Shown in pieces: positions 9,342 through 18,412 of a stretch of 42,179 bases of DNA (positions within the stretch are counted from its first letter, which is position 1; every line of letters begins with the position of its first letter). Origin of the DNA: CAZQQN01 sp964595485 (GTDB lineage: Bacteria > Bacteroidota > Bacteroidia > CAILMK01 > CAYYUA01). Under the pieces are notes generated by a model. It did no database searches and was not told where the DNA came from. It saw nothing but the letters and a program-made list of their open reading frames with translations. The stretch spans positions 1 through 42,179 of the forward strand of contig CAZQQN010000030.1 in assembly GCA_964595485.1 (NCBI GenBank), read 5' to 3'. The translations under genes were made by a program, and so were the position numbers.

Positions 9342-11366
9342 TTATTCGGAAACGGTAAATTTAATAGACTTCGTCTGATCTTTTGTATGGAGATTGACCG
9401 AATACATGCCAGGTGCTAAGTTGCTAAGGTTCAAGTTAAATGTATGCTTTCCGGTGTTAAGCTCTTTGCTGGGCAAAGTTTTAACATTTTTACCAACCGA
9501 ATTGACAATCTCTCCTGAGAAATTGGTCTTTTCTTTAACCTTTAAAGTGAGGTTAGCCTGCTTTTGTACCGGATTAGGATAAAAGTCAACCTCTGCTGAA
9601 AAGTCATGGCTAGTGACTGAGGAGGAGGTTGATGTATCTTTACCACTCCTGAATTCCATATCGTCTAGCCATAAGGCATTACCATCGCCATTGGGCTGAG
9701 CTTTTAGACGGAAGATTAAATCCTCTTTATTGGAAAGATCTACTAAAGAAAAGCTATCTTTATTATACTCGTCAGAAGCGGATGTTAAGAAAATTGGATT
9801 TTGTTGGGTGGGGGTAAAACTGGAGTTTGTTTCTTTCGCAGTCTTAGAGCCGATTTGTGTCCAGGAGCTCCCGCAGTCACTTGAAACTTCTAAGGTTATG
9901 GTTGGCGTTGCCGAACCGTTTCCTTTCGCATAGGCATAGAAGAAATCAAAGTGAGGTCTGTCAATACTTGAAATATCTTGGCGGCCGAAAGTGACCCTTC
10001 CTGTACCAAAATTACTCCTCATATATTGAAGAATAGCCCCGGAAGAAGAATTAGCCCCGAATTGTCGCTGATTACCGCCATAGACGAGTTGAATTAAAGT
10101 ATTATTGGTAAGGGCTAGGTTATTTGGCTCCTGTTGGGATTCAAATCCAAATTTGTGTTCACCTTTAAAAGCGTTTTCCTGAAAGGCTAAGCCCTCAGCT
10201 GAAGCTATAACATCATTGTCAATGTTATAGTCATAGGCATCTCCATTATTGATGTTCTCAAGGCCAATAAATTTAACATCATATTCACCCTGTGTTAAGT
10301 TTTTTTCCGAAAAACTTACGGTAGTTGTTTGCCCTTTGTCAAGCGTACCATTGAAAGATTTACTGCTTCGCTGACCATTAACTTCGACAATCGCTTGAAA
10401 CGAGTTAACGGTAGTAGTATCGTTGTTAGTAATGGCTACTTCTGGTTTAATTTTAGCATCGCAAAGGTCTGAAGGGTTCTGGAAATCTTTACTTGTGGAT
10501 AAATCTACCAATTTATCTTTATCAACCTGAACTTTCTCTGAGGTACCGGTTAAAACATTTTTTCTGTCTTGGGAAACATAAGCCGCTACTTCCAAGAATT
10601 GAAGCTTAGCCGGGATACTATTGTAATCCTCTGGTATTTGATAGGTATAGGTTTTCTTGAACAATGAATCCTCGTAAGGGTGGTTGATTTTATCTCCCCA
10701 TTGCCCTGTTAAAAGATGTCTTAACATATGCTGATGCTTATACTGCCCGTTTTTAAGTTCATTCGATGCATAATCCCCTGAGGAAGTTTGGGGCCCAGGA
10801 ACATTGTTCTGCAATAAAGCAATGTGAATTTTATTTTCACTAACGTTACTGCTATCGGTGTAATAGGCTTCTACATCAACAGTCAATTCTCGAGTATCTT
10901 CGTTGATGTCGGTTTGAATGGCAATGTTAACGGGAGAGCTTTCATTCAATACTTGGTTGGCTGCATCATCCCAGTCACCTCTACCTAAAGCCAAATCACC
11001 ATCGTAAGGCGTACGGTTAACAGTAGCCGATGGATAACTTGATACATTGGCATTATTGGCCAAATCTTCACCAAAATTCGTCCGGTAATCAGGTTGACCA
11101 TCATCAGGTTGTGCGAAGCCACCAGTATGAATATTAACCAAAACGACATCGTTAGGAGCTTGGTCTTTAATAGACTGGGCTATTTTGTGTCCCTGAGGGC
11201 AATATTGACAATTCAGCCCAGTGTACTCTTCTAAAACGACATTTTTGTTTTGAGGAGAAGTACTGACAAATTGTTGGGCGTTGGAACTGATAAAGCTAGC
11301 CATTGCTATTGTGGTAAATAGCATGGATAATGTTCTGAAATTAATGCAGTAATTTTTTAGTACCAT
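9342..11366 (-). CDS. Omp28-related secreted protein with T9SS type A sorting domain
   Basis: 674 residues. A hydrophobic N-terminus ending SSNAQ is a Sec signal peptide. Residues ~40-110 hold the Omp28 core, a thioredoxin-like fold: VVLEEYTGLNCQYCPQGH with a CxxC motif, then DVVLVNIHTGGF and SSYPSATVNR. A central region resembles a galactose-binding/MAM-like carbohydrate or adhesion module (WLDDMEFRSG). The last ~80 residues (VDFYPNPVQ...GMYSVNL...KFTVSE) form the type A T9SS C-terminal domain, so the protein is exported and probably attached to the surface. The CxxC suggests redox or fold-stabilising use, but no activity is shown. The start at 11366 was kept, though Met15 could also serve. 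Confidence 0.87.
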   Translation of the reverse strand: MVLKNYCINFRTLSMLFTTIAMASFISSNAQQFVSTSPQNKNVVLEEYTGLNCQYCPQGHKIAQSIKDQAPNDVVLVNIHTGGFAQPDDGQPDYRTNFGEDLANNANVSSYPSATVNRTPYDGDLALGRGDWDDAANQVLNESSPVNIAIQTDINEDTRELTVDVEAYYTDSSNVSENKIHIALLQNNVPGPQTSSGDYASNELKNGQYKHQHMLRHLLTGQWGDKINHPYEDSLFKKTYTYQIPEDYNSIPAKLQFLEVAAYVSQDRKNVLTGTSEKVQVDKDKLVDLSTSKDFQNPSDLCDAKIKPEVAITNNDTTTVNSFQAIVEVNGQRSSKSFNGTLDKGQTTTVSFSEKNLTQGEYDVKFIGLENINNGDAYDYNIDNDVIASAEGLAFQENAFKGEHKFGFESQQEPNNLALTNNTLIQLVYGGNQRQFGANSSSGAILQYMRSNFGTGRVTFGRQDISSIDRPHFDFFYAYAKGNGSATPTITLEVSSDCGSSWTQIGSKTAKETNSSFTPTQQNPIFLTSASDEYNKDSFSLVDLSNKEDLIFRLKAQPNGDGNALWLDDMEFRSGKDTSTSSSVTSHDFSAEVDFYPNPVQKQANLTLKVKEKTNFSGEIVNSVGKNVKTLPSKELNTGKHTFNLNLSNLAPGMYSVNLHTKDQTKSIKFTVSE

Positions 11367-11390
11367 AGTGTATCAATTTTTTGGTTACTT

Positions 11391-11419
11391 CAAAAATATG
11401 AAAGGTTAATAAAAACAAA
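11391..11419 (-). promoter_or_regulatory. Bacteroidota-type promoter for the Omp28-like gene
   Basis: On the minus strand TTTG (11419-11416), 17 bases, then TATTTTTG (11398-11391), 25 bases before the ATG at 11366. The spacing is two shorter than the usual 19. It sits inside the 94-base divergent gap shared with the gene at 11461, which has its own TAATTTTG box at 11432-11439 but no clear -33 element. Confidence 0.45.
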
Positions 11420-11460
11420 AACTAAATTTTTTAATTTTGTAATAGTAAAAAAATTTCTTT

Positions 11461-12165
11461 ATGCGTAAACTAATACCCATTTTAAGTGCCTTGTTTTTGC
11501 TTTATGTCGGTCCTTCAAATGCTCAGGACTTTATGCTTAAAAAAGATTCTTTAGCCGCGACTGGAGGTAAAGGAGACATAATTTCTCCAAAAACTTATGT
11601 TAAAAATACCAGTAATGACACCCTTGTTTTAAGATGGGTTAGAAACAAATCAAATATCTCCAGCCAATGGAAAAAGCCTGGCGTTTGCGATAAAAATCGA
11701 TGTTACGATAACCAGGATAGTAGTATTTACAAGTTGGTACCCGGGGATTCAAGCCAAATGAAAATTAACTTTTATGCTTACAATTCCGATGGTAACGGAA
11801 AAAATGGAGAGGGTTTATTGAATATTAAACTTTATGACACGAATAAAGGTTATGCTTCAGGTCAGATAATTAAATTTTACGGAGAAACTTTTTTTAATCA
11901 GTCAAGTTCGGGGCCTGAAAGTATTAAACAGAAACTTAAGTTTTATCCTAATCCTGTTAAGGATAAGCTGAATATTAACTTTCCTGAACCCGGTCAATAT
12001 AAAATCACCCTTTATAACATCCTTGGCAAACCTTTTAAAAAGAGGGAAGTTTCTGGAAAGAAAAGCACTACCTTTGAATTAAGCGAACTTAAACATGGAA
12101 CCTATGTCATGAAGATTATAAGTCAAGGGAAAGAAGTAGTTACCAAAACGTTCTCTAAAAAGTGA
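11461..12165 (+). CDS. Small secreted protein with T9SS type A sorting domain
   Basis: 234 residues. The signal peptide (MRKLIPILSALFLLYVGPSNAQ) is followed by a ~130-residue beta-rich region (phrases GGKGDIISPKTYVKN, SSQWKKPGVCDKNRCYDN, NIKLYDTNKG) with the look of an Ig-like or ASH-like domain; its two Cys may pair. The final ~75 residues are a type A T9SS domain (LKFYPNPVKDKLNINFPEPG...GTYVMKIISQGK). No enzyme motif was recognised. It is divergent from the Omp28-like gene and convergent with the FadL-like gene, with only six bases between the two stops. Secretion is well supported; function is unknown. Confidence 0.85.
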   Translation: MRKLIPILSALFLLYVGPSNAQDFMLKKDSLAATGGKGDIISPKTYVKNTSNDTLVLRWVRNKSNISSQWKKPGVCDKNRCYDNQDSSIYKLVPGDSSQMKINFYAYNSDGNGKNGEGLLNIKLYDTNKGYASGQIIKFYGETFFNQSSSGPESIKQKLKFYPNPVKDKLNINFPEPGQYKITLYNILGKPFKKREVSGKKSTTFELSELKHGTYVMKIISQGKEVVTKTFSKK

Positions 12166-12171
12166 CTTTAT

Positions 12172-13722
12172 TCACCATTTGTAATTCAAAGTAAACATCA
12201 ACTGATTCTTGTTGATTGTTTGTTTTATTTCCGGATCTTCACCATCTACTTGATAAGGACTACTGAATTGGGTTGATTTTCTCAATTGATAAGCAATGTC
12301 GTAGGTCAACTGGCCTTGATTAAATCCCATACCAAGGCTGTATAATTCTCCGGATCCATCAAAATCGTCAGGTACAAACCTGCTAACATAAGGACTGGAG
12401 AAATAGCCATAGCCTCCTCTTATCTTAAAAATATCAAGCTTAAATTCCGCACCAAAACGAAGTTTATGCGTATTTTGGTAAATAGTCTGAATAGTGTTGT
12501 TGGTTTTGGAAAAACTCACACCATCCGCATTGATCTGGGCATTTTTTAGGTTTTTAAACTCATAATCAAAAGAAAGCAAACCCATCTCCGGAAATATAAA
12601 AGCAATGCTACCCAGCAAACGGGCTGGTGTGATCACTTCATAATCAAAACTGAACTCATCAGAGCTTAGTTGATCATTGTAAGTTTCGGGGTCAGTGCCA
12701 AGGTCTTTCACATTAGAAGCCATGGTGTAGCTGTATTCATCATCCAAGGAATAGATGGTAGGAGTGAAAACGCTACCACCAATTCTTAGGTTATCAAATG
12801 GCCTGTAAATAAAACCAAAGCTACCGTAAAATCCGGCACCACTGGTGCTGAACTCCTCCGTAAAGCTCATATTCTTAAAATTCGGGAGAGAATCACTTAG
12901 GTTAGCATTATCAAATTCTTCATTTTTTTCATTGAAAGTTCTCTCCTGCTGGTAATTTACGATAGGTATTCCAATGGATCCGCCCAGGTACAATTTGTTA
13001 GAATAGTTGGTACCATAGCTAAGGTACAAATCAGTAATGGCTCCTGATGAGGAGAAATTCTGCTCTTGCTCAACCTTGGGGGGATTATTGACCTCGTTAG
13101 TAGAAATGTAATACTCGCTAGAGTCCCTGTTATTATCAGGCGTTGGGGAGAAAGGATTAATTAGCCAGTTTTTGAAAGCCAGTCCTTCTATACTATTCTG
13201 GGTAAATTCTGATGGAAAAGTTCCTTCAGCCCTGTTCCTGAATTCTTGAAGAATGCTTGATTCTTTATTGGTAGCAACGACATTGCTACGCTCATGAAAT
13301 CCTATTTGCCGGTTAATCCCGATGGCAAAGGTATTCGTGATCCAGCCTGTTTTTTTAGGCTTTCCCAGTTTTGTTTTCGTTTCATTGATCACCAAGCTTA
13401 AATCACCGATATTGAAATTGGGCTTTACGGTGTTTTGACTGTTACCCCGGTAATTGCTTTCAGTATTGATCAAGCTTAGAGAAGGAGAAATGGAAAATTC
13501 AGACTCTCGATAAAGTCCTAACCCCGCGGGATTAATAGAAGGGGCGATGGAGTTAGCCCCTAAAGCGCCAAAAGCATTGGCAATACCTGCGCTTCGGGCG
13601 TTGGAAGGATAAAAATTCCTGGAAAGTCTTAAAACATCTGATTCATCCTGACCAAATGCAGACTGAGATAAAATAATGAGGATAATAAAAAAACCGCCAC
13701 TAAGAGATGGTAGGCTTCTCAT
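12172..13722 (-). CDS. FadL/OmpP1-type outer membrane transport protein
   Basis: 516 residues. Signal peptide (MRSLPSLSGGFFIILIILSQSAFGQ) then DESDVLRLSRNFYPSNARSAGIANAFGALG and SINPAGLGLYRESEFSISPSL, the N-terminal hatch and first strands typical of the OmpP1/FadL/TodX family in Bacteroidota. Alternating hydrophobic strands run to the end, closing with an aromatic last strand (NQLMFTLNYKW). The family forms 14-stranded barrels passing long-chain fatty acids or other hydrophobic molecules. The substrate here is unknown. It starts 38 bases after the stop of the lipoprotein gene upstream on the same strand, so co-transcription is likely. Confidence 0.85.
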   Translation of the reverse strand: MRSLPSLSGGFFIILIILSQSAFGQDESDVLRLSRNFYPSNARSAGIANAFGALGANSIAPSINPAGLGLYRESEFSISPSLSLINTESNYRGNSQNTVKPNFNIGDLSLVINETKTKLGKPKKTGWITNTFAIGINRQIGFHERSNVVATNKESSILQEFRNRAEGTFPSEFTQNSIEGLAFKNWLINPFSPTPDNNRDSSEYYISTNEVNNPPKVEQEQNFSSSGAITDLYLSYGTNYSNKLYLGGSIGIPIVNYQQERTFNEKNEEFDNANLSDSLPNFKNMSFTEEFSTSGAGFYGSFGFIYRPFDNLRIGGSVFTPTIYSLDDEYSYTMASNVKDLGTDPETYNDQLSSDEFSFDYEVITPARLLGSIAFIFPEMGLLSFDYEFKNLKNAQINADGVSFSKTNNTIQTIYQNTHKLRFGAEFKLDIFKIRGGYGYFSSPYVSRFVPDDFDGSGELYSLGMGFNQGQLTYDIAYQLRKSTQFSSPYQVDGEDPEIKQTINKNQLMFTLNYKW

Positions 13723-13760
13723 AGTTACTTGCAGGTTATCTGTTTCAGTTGAAGTGTTTG

Positions 13761-15044
13761 TTATCGCCTGCGCCTGTTATTATTACCATTTCCGTCTCCG
13801 CCGCGGTTACTGTTACCACCCCGGTTATTGTTCCCACCACCTCGATTATGGTCATAACTTCTTCGCTCACGGGTATTTTGCTGGTTCTGATCGCTTCTTT
13901 CATACCTGTTTTGCCGGCTATTGCGGTCATTATTGCGGGAGTTGTCGTAACGGTCTTTGTTCCGGTCTCTATTTTGGTTATTACGGTCCCGGGTATTATT
14001 CCTATCGTAGTTCGGGCTCCTGTTCCTCTGATTCATATCCGGGTCCCTTCCGTCATCTTTCTCATACTCATTGTAATTCCTGTTATCATTCTTGTCTTGC
14101 TGTTCACTACTACCAGAATACTCATTGTCCCTGATTATACGACCAGAACCGGAGCGGCCCGATTGGCTTTTGTTGTCACTCCCCTGGCTTCGGTAATTTT
14201 GAGAGGTACTTTCTCTTGGCCTGTCAGTTGATTTTATATCATCCTCGCCATCTGAATCGTAATTACCGCCGTAATAACTACCACCACCATAATAGGCAGT
14301 ATTGTAGTAGGGGGAGTACCCACCGCCGTAAAAACCGTCATTGTAGCCTTGGTTATACCCATGCCTAAAACCCCGGCGGTAATCCCAACTATAGTAGGGT
14401 CTATTCCATCGCCTAAACCTATTTCCATAAAAAGGGTCATTGAAACGGTGCCATCTGTTGTGCCGATGCCGATAACTGTAGGGATTCCTATAAAAGCCCC
14501 GGTTGCCAAAAGAAAGGGTGATACCAACACCTGATCGGTTTGCTATGGGAACGTTGTAAAAAGAATTATACCCATAACGAGGCCCAACGTAAAAAGGATC
14601 AAAATAATTGAAGGTACTAAAGGAACTATTGAACCGCCTTATTCTGGATGAGTATTTGTAGTCATGGTAGCTACTGTTTCTGGTGTAGTTTCTATTACTT
14701 TTAGACCTTTTATTTTTTATGTTATTTTCATTTTTCGAGTAATAGTCGTAATTGGCATCCTTATTATCATCATTTTCTTTTTCCTTGCGTTTCTCTTGCC
14801 TGTAGGCCGATTCTGCTTTTGGATTTGCAGTGTAATTTTCAGGGTTTACCTCATTTGGTGAATTATTCTCTTCATTTGTTTTTTCTTCTTTTTCATTTGA
14901 AGATTTCACCTGCGCATCCTGACCAGATTTGGAAGGGGTATAATAAACCCCATCTGTACTACTTTGGCTACTTTCCATACTACCACAACTGGTAAAAGCT
15001 AAGGTAATAGCTAAAAAGCTTCCAATGGTGACAAGGTACTTCAT
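13761..15044 (-). CDS. Arg/Asn/Gly-rich lipoprotein of unknown function
   Basis: 427 residues from the ATG at 15044. A longer frame starts at 15131, but the internal Met begins a lipoprotein signal (MKYLVTIGSFLAITLAFTSC, lipobox AFTS-C). After the lipid site comes a charged, disordered stretch (KEEKTNEENN...KENDDNKD), then a Tyr/Gly/Arg-rich section (FDPFYVGPRYGYNSFY, GYNQGYNDGFYGGGYSPYY, YYGGGSYYGGNY) and a final ~100 residues rich in Arg, Asn, Asp and Gln, ending in RGG-type repeats and five Arg (NRRRR). Similar uncharacterised low-complexity lipoproteins are seen in Bacteroidota, often near outer membrane genes. A role binding polyanions such as polysaccharide or nucleic acid is only a guess. 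Confidence 0.8.
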   Translation of the reverse strand: MKYLVTIGSFLAITLAFTSCGSMESSQSSTDGVYYTPSKSGQDAQVKSSNEKEEKTNEENNSPNEVNPENYTANPKAESAYRQEKRKEKENDDNKDANYDYYSKNENNIKNKRSKSNRNYTRNSSYHDYKYSSRIRRFNSSFSTFNYFDPFYVGPRYGYNSFYNVPIANRSGVGITLSFGNRGFYRNPYSYRHRHNRWHRFNDPFYGNRFRRWNRPYYSWDYRRGFRHGYNQGYNDGFYGGGYSPYYNTAYYGGGSYYGGNYDSDGEDDIKSTDRPRESTSQNYRSQGSDNKSQSGRSGSGRIIRDNEYSGSSEQQDKNDNRNYNEYEKDDGRDPDMNQRNRSPNYDRNNTRDRNNQNRDRNKDRYDNSRNNDRNSRQNRYERSDQNQQNTRERRSYDHNRGGGNNNRGGNSNRGGDGNGNNNRRRR

Positions 15045-15075
15045 AATAAAAGTATTTAGAAAGAAAAAAATACGG

Positions 15076-15108
15076 TTGCTAAAAGCTTCGCCAATATTTT
15101 TATCTTTG
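15076..15108 (+). promoter_or_regulatory. Bacteroidota-type promoter for proS
   Basis: TATCTTTG at 15101-15108 is a perfect TAnnTTTG box, with a weak TTG (15076-15078) 22 bases upstream. Transcription would start near 15115, giving a ~50-base leader before the proS ATG at 15165. It overlaps the region upstream of the divergent lipoprotein gene and the 5' end of its alternative long frame, which supports the shorter start at 15044. Confidence 0.45.
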
Positions 15109-15164
15109 CCATTCTTTACAAATTTTAACAAAATCTATTCCAAATCATTCAATAAGGGAGTTCA

Positions 15165-16649
15165 ATGGCAGAGAAAATCACGCCACAGGAGACGGATTAT
15201 TCCCAATGGTATAATGATGTCATCAAAGCATCAGGGTTAGCGGATCATTCGGCCGTTAAAGGATGTATGATTATTAAACCTAATGGATTTGCCATTTGGG
15301 AGAAAATACAAAGTGAATTAGATCGAAGGTTCAAAGAAACGGGGCATCAGAATGCTTACTTTCCCTTATTTGTTCCGAAATCTTTTTTAAGCAGGGAAGC
15401 GAAACATGTGGAAGGCTTTGCCAAAGAAGCCGCAGTTGTCACTCATTACAGGCTAAAAGGCAATGAGGAACAAGAGGGCGATAAAGTGGTAGTTGATCCT
15501 GACGCCAAATTGGATGAGGAGCTCATTGTAAGGCCAACCTCAGAAACTATTATATGGAACTCTTACAAAGATTGGATTCAATCATACCGGGATCTTCCTC
15601 TCCTTATTAACCAATGGGCCAATGTTGTTCGCTGGGAAATGCGTACCAGGCTCTTTCTGAGAACCTCCGAGTTCCTTTGGCAAGAAGGCCATACTGCTCA
15701 TGCTACTAAAGAAGACGCCATTTCTGAGGCTGAGCAAATGCTGGAGGTTTATCGGTCTTTTGTAGAAGACTTCATGGCCATTCCCATTTTAACAGGTATG
15801 AAAGGGGAAAACGAAAAATTTGCTGGTGCAGAGACGACATATTGTATGGAAGCCTTAATGCAGGATCGTAAAGCATTACAGGCTGGTACATCGCATTTCC
15901 TTGGGCAAAATTTTGCCAGGGCTTTTGATGTAACGTTTGCTAACCAGGATGGGGAGGAAGAATACGTTTGGGCCACTTCCTGGGGCGTATCTACGCGTTT
16001 AATTGGAGGCCTGATTATGACCCATTCGGATAACCAGGGACTGGTATTGCCCCCTAAATTAGCACCTTTACAAATTGTTGTCGTTCCCATTTATAAAAAT
16101 GAGGAGCAGTTTAAACAAATCAATGAAAAAGCCGTAAACCTCAAGCAGAACCTAAGGCAAAAAGGCTTTTCCGTTTTCTATGATGATGATGATAAGAAAA
16201 AGCCCGGATGGAAGTTTGCTGAGCATGAAGTCAAGGGTGTTCCGGTAAGGGTTGCTATTGGCCCTAAGGACCTTGAAAGTGAACAGGCTGAAGTGGCCAG
16301 GCGAGACACTGGAGAAAAGCAATACATAGCTTTCAATGAGTTGGAAAATGCTTTACCGGAATTACTGGATAAGATCCAGGATAACCTTTATCATAAGGCC
16401 AGGGCTTTTAGAGAATCCCATACCCATTTCATTGATGATTACAATACTTTTAAAAGGGTTATTGAGGAAGAAGGTGGCTTTATCTATGCTCATTGGGACG
16501 GAACCGTTGAAACCGAGGAAAAAATAAAAGATGAGACCAAAGCTACGGTTCGGTTTATTCCTTTTGAGAAAGACAGGAGCGAACCGGGAAATTGCATTTA
16601 CACAGGTAATTATTCCCCTTACCGGGTTGTTTTTGCAAAGGCTTATTAA
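15165..16649 (+). CDS. proS: Prolyl-tRNA synthetase (archaeal/eukaryotic-like type)
   Basis: 494 residues. Class II synthetase that joins proline to tRNA-Pro in the cytoplasm. The length and layout (no editing INS domain between motifs 2 and 3) match the ProS3 type used by Bacteroidota. Motif 1 region GFAIWEKIQSELDRRF; the proline pocket RPTSETIIWNSYKDWI; motif 2 VVRWEMRTRLFLRTSEFLWQEGHTAHA; motif 3 ATSWGVSTRLIGGLIMTHSD; an anticodon-binding domain from about residue 300 (LQIVVVPIY) and a C-terminal zinc-like/Tyr-ending tail (YRVVFAKAY), which is characteristic of this type. The gene has its own promoter-like box and is convergent with folA. Confidence 0.97.
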   Translation: MAEKITPQETDYSQWYNDVIKASGLADHSAVKGCMIIKPNGFAIWEKIQSELDRRFKETGHQNAYFPLFVPKSFLSREAKHVEGFAKEAAVVTHYRLKGNEEQEGDKVVVDPDAKLDEELIVRPTSETIIWNSYKDWIQSYRDLPLLINQWANVVRWEMRTRLFLRTSEFLWQEGHTAHATKEDAISEAEQMLEVYRSFVEDFMAIPILTGMKGENEKFAGAETTYCMEALMQDRKALQAGTSHFLGQNFARAFDVTFANQDGEEEYVWATSWGVSTRLIGGLIMTHSDNQGLVLPPKLAPLQIVVVPIYKNEEQFKQINEKAVNLKQNLRQKGFSVFYDDDDKKKPGWKFAEHEVKGVPVRVAIGPKDLESEQAEVARRDTGEKQYIAFNELENALPELLDKIQDNLYHKARAFRESHTHFIDDYNTFKRVIEEEGGFIYAHWDGTVETEEKIKDETKATVRFIPFEKDRSEPGNCIYTGNYSPYRVVFAKAY

Positions 16650-16746
16650 AAGGGGTATAGTGCTGTCCGGGGTCATAACAATTACATCCCTTAGCAAAGA
16701 ACTTTAGTTAGCAGCACCTTTTTCACTTAAAAAAAATCACTTTCAA

Positions 16747-17256
16747 TCACAGCCGCTCATAAGTATAAAATGTGAAAGGGTAATCATGCTTTTCATCGGC
16801 CGCGATTGTTTCTTTTTCCTTTACCTGCCACTCATTTTCATCGATTTCAGGGAAAAATGTATCTCCATTCAACGTTGTATGAACAATGGTTAGATAAATG
16901 CGGTCCGCATAGGGTAGGGCTAATTTGTATATCTCTCCGCCACCAATGACGAATGGTTCTTCATCATCGGTTTGTGCTACCCATTCCAAGGCTTCTTCCA
17001 GGTTACTTAGCGTTTTTACGTCATTTGAAATGGAACGGGACCGGCGGGTAATGACAATGTTTGTTCGTTTGGGTAAGGGATTTCCTCCCAATGATTCATA
17101 GGTTTTTCGCCCCATTATGACATTATGCCCTTCAGTTTTCTTCTTGAATCTTTGGAAATCCTTTGGAAGGTGCCATGGTAAATCGCCTTCTTTACCAATA
17201 ACATGGTTTTCAGACATAGCCACCATTAAAGAAAGGGTTTTATTTGAAAGTTTCAT
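16747..17256 (-). CDS. folA: Dihydrofolate reductase
   Basis: 169 residues. Reduces dihydrofolate to tetrahydrofolate with NADPH, renewing the folate oxidised by thymidylate synthase. Motifs: VAMSENHVIGKEGDLPWHLPKDF (active-site loop with Trp and an Asp/Glu-type acid position filled by Asp in PKDF), VIMGRKTYESLG (NADPH phosphate site), TNIVITRR, and FVIGGGEIY (the conserved Gly-Gly cis-peptide). Length is normal. It follows thyA with 19 bases between stop and start, so the two form the usual thyA-folA unit. The 97 bases between its stop and the convergent proS stop hold no strong terminator. Confidence 0.96.
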   Translation of the reverse strand: MKLSNKTLSLMVAMSENHVIGKEGDLPWHLPKDFQRFKKKTEGHNVIMGRKTYESLGGNPLPKRTNIVITRRSRSISNDVKTLSNLEEALEWVAQTDDEEPFVIGGGEIYKLALPYADRIYLTIVHTTLNGDTFFPEIDENEWQVKEKETIAADEKHDYPFTFYTYERL

Positions 17257-17275
17257 TCCGGCTTTTTATGCTTTT

Positions 17276-18070
17276 TCAGACTGCAACAGGTGCTTTGATA
17301 GGCGGATGCGGATTGTAGTTGCTCAATGAAATTGATTCAAAGTCAAAATCGTCAATGTCCTTTATAGCCGGATCAAGCCTCAATTCAGGCAGAGGTTGAG
17401 GTTTTCGGCTTAATTGCGTTTTAACCTGTTCTACATGGTTTTGGTAAATATGGACATCCCCGAAGGTTTGAATGAATTCTCCGGGCGCTAAATCACAAAC
17501 CTGGGCTATCATAGAGGTTAACAAAGCATAAGAAGCGATGTTAAACGGAACACCGATGAATAGATCGGCACTCCTTTGATAAAGATGACATGATAGCTTG
17601 CCATCCGCAACATAAAACTGAAATAAGCAATGGCAAGGTGTTAAGGCCATTTCATCCAATTGCCCTACGTTCCACGCATTTACCAAAATGCGCCTTGAGG
17701 AGGGGTTGTTTTTGATGGTATTGATGGCTTTGGCAATTTGATCAATGGTGCCACCATCATAGTCCGGCCAAGAACGCCACTGTTTCCCATAAACGGGCCC
17801 TAAGTCGCCTTTATCATCCGCCCAGGGATCCCAGATTTTCACTTTATGGTCTTGCAAGAACTTAATATTGGTCTCACCCCGTAGGAACCAAAGCAATTCA
17901 TAAGTCATGGCTTTAAATGGTACCTTTTTAGTAGTAACCATTGGGAACCCATCGGCTAAATTAAATCGCATTTGGTAGCCAAAGCAACTATAAGTTCCTG
18001 TGCCGGTACGGTCATCTTTTGGGGTGCCATTATTTAGCACATAATCCAGTAAATTGAGGTATTGCTGCAT
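17276..18070 (-). CDS. thyA: Thymidylate synthase
   Basis: 264 residues from the ATG at 18070, the exact length of the Escherichia coli enzyme. A possible earlier start at 18085 is rejected because a TAnnTTTG box (18090-18083) lies across it. Converts dUMP to dTMP using methylene-tetrahydrofolate. Motifs: DRTGTGT near the N-terminus, WDPWAD, LPPCH-like MALTPCHCLFQFYV with the catalytic Cys, QRSADLFIGVPFNIASYALL, and HIYQNHVEQ with the folate/nucleotide His. It heads the thyA-folA unit. If the box is the promoter, the message starts only 6-9 bases before the ATG, close to leaderless. Confidence 0.97.
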   Translation of the reverse strand: MQQYLNLLDYVLNNGTPKDDRTGTGTYSCFGYQMRFNLADGFPMVTTKKVPFKAMTYELLWFLRGETNIKFLQDHKVKIWDPWADDKGDLGPVYGKQWRSWPDYDGGTIDQIAKAINTIKNNPSSRRILVNAWNVGQLDEMALTPCHCLFQFYVADGKLSCHLYQRSADLFIGVPFNIASYALLTSMIAQVCDLAPGEFIQTFGDVHIYQNHVEQVKTQLSRKPQPLPELRLDPAIKDIDDFDFESISLSNYNPHPPIKAPVAV

Positions 18071-18412
18071 GTTAGTTTTTTTCAAAATTAAAGAAGTAAG
18101 CGAGAAAATAGCAGCTTTGTAAAAGTTTAGTTTTACAAGGTTGATATTTGTTATAGGGTTTGCTTTTCATTTGACCTGTTAAATCTTTATCCCTTATTTT
18201 CAATGTTTTATAAAATCTCACGTTTTGCATTAGTTTTCAAAAAACACGAATTTACTCATCAAATGCGGATCAGTTATTTTAATCACCACTTGAATTTTTT
18301 AAGCCCTCAAAAGGTTTTTATCAGTGAACATTTATTTTTGCGGTTGTTATTTTTAAGCTTAGCTTTGTCAAAGAATCTCCACATTCCGAATAAGTAAAGA
18401 AATGTTTCAATT
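18071..18412. other. Divergent intergenic region between thyA and the E2 gene
   Basis: 342 bases. It holds the minus-strand TAATTTTG box (18090-18083) for thyA and the plus-strand promoter at 18337-18367 for the E2 gene. The A/T-rich middle shows no convincing gene; a 64-codon plus-strand frame (18203-18397) crosses the E2 promoter and looks like chance. Confidence 0.6.
18337..18367 (+). promoter_or_regulatory. Bacteroidota consensus promoter for the E2 gene
   Basis: TTTG at 18337-18340, exactly 19 bases, then TAGCTTTG at 18360-18367: a perfect match to TTTG-N19-TAnnTTTG, the housekeeping sigma-factor site of Bacteroidota. Transcription would start near 18374, giving a ~40-base leader before the ATG at 18413. 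Confidence 0.65.

Noticed and set aside
13749..14534. Long plus-strand frames opposite the lipoprotein gene
   Set aside because: They mirror the Arg/Asn-rich repeats of the real gene and read as Val/Ile/Pro-rich low complexity, an effect of composition.
16650..16746. Terminator between proS and folA
   Set aside because: The only inverted repeat found (GTGCTG/CAGCAC) is six bp with a loop of more than 40 bases and no clean T run.
18203..18397. 64-codon plus-strand frame before the E2 gene
   Set aside because: It crosses a perfect consensus promoter at 18337-18367, is not similar to any family I recognise, and has the Phe/Leu/Asn bias expected of A/T-rich intergenic DNA.
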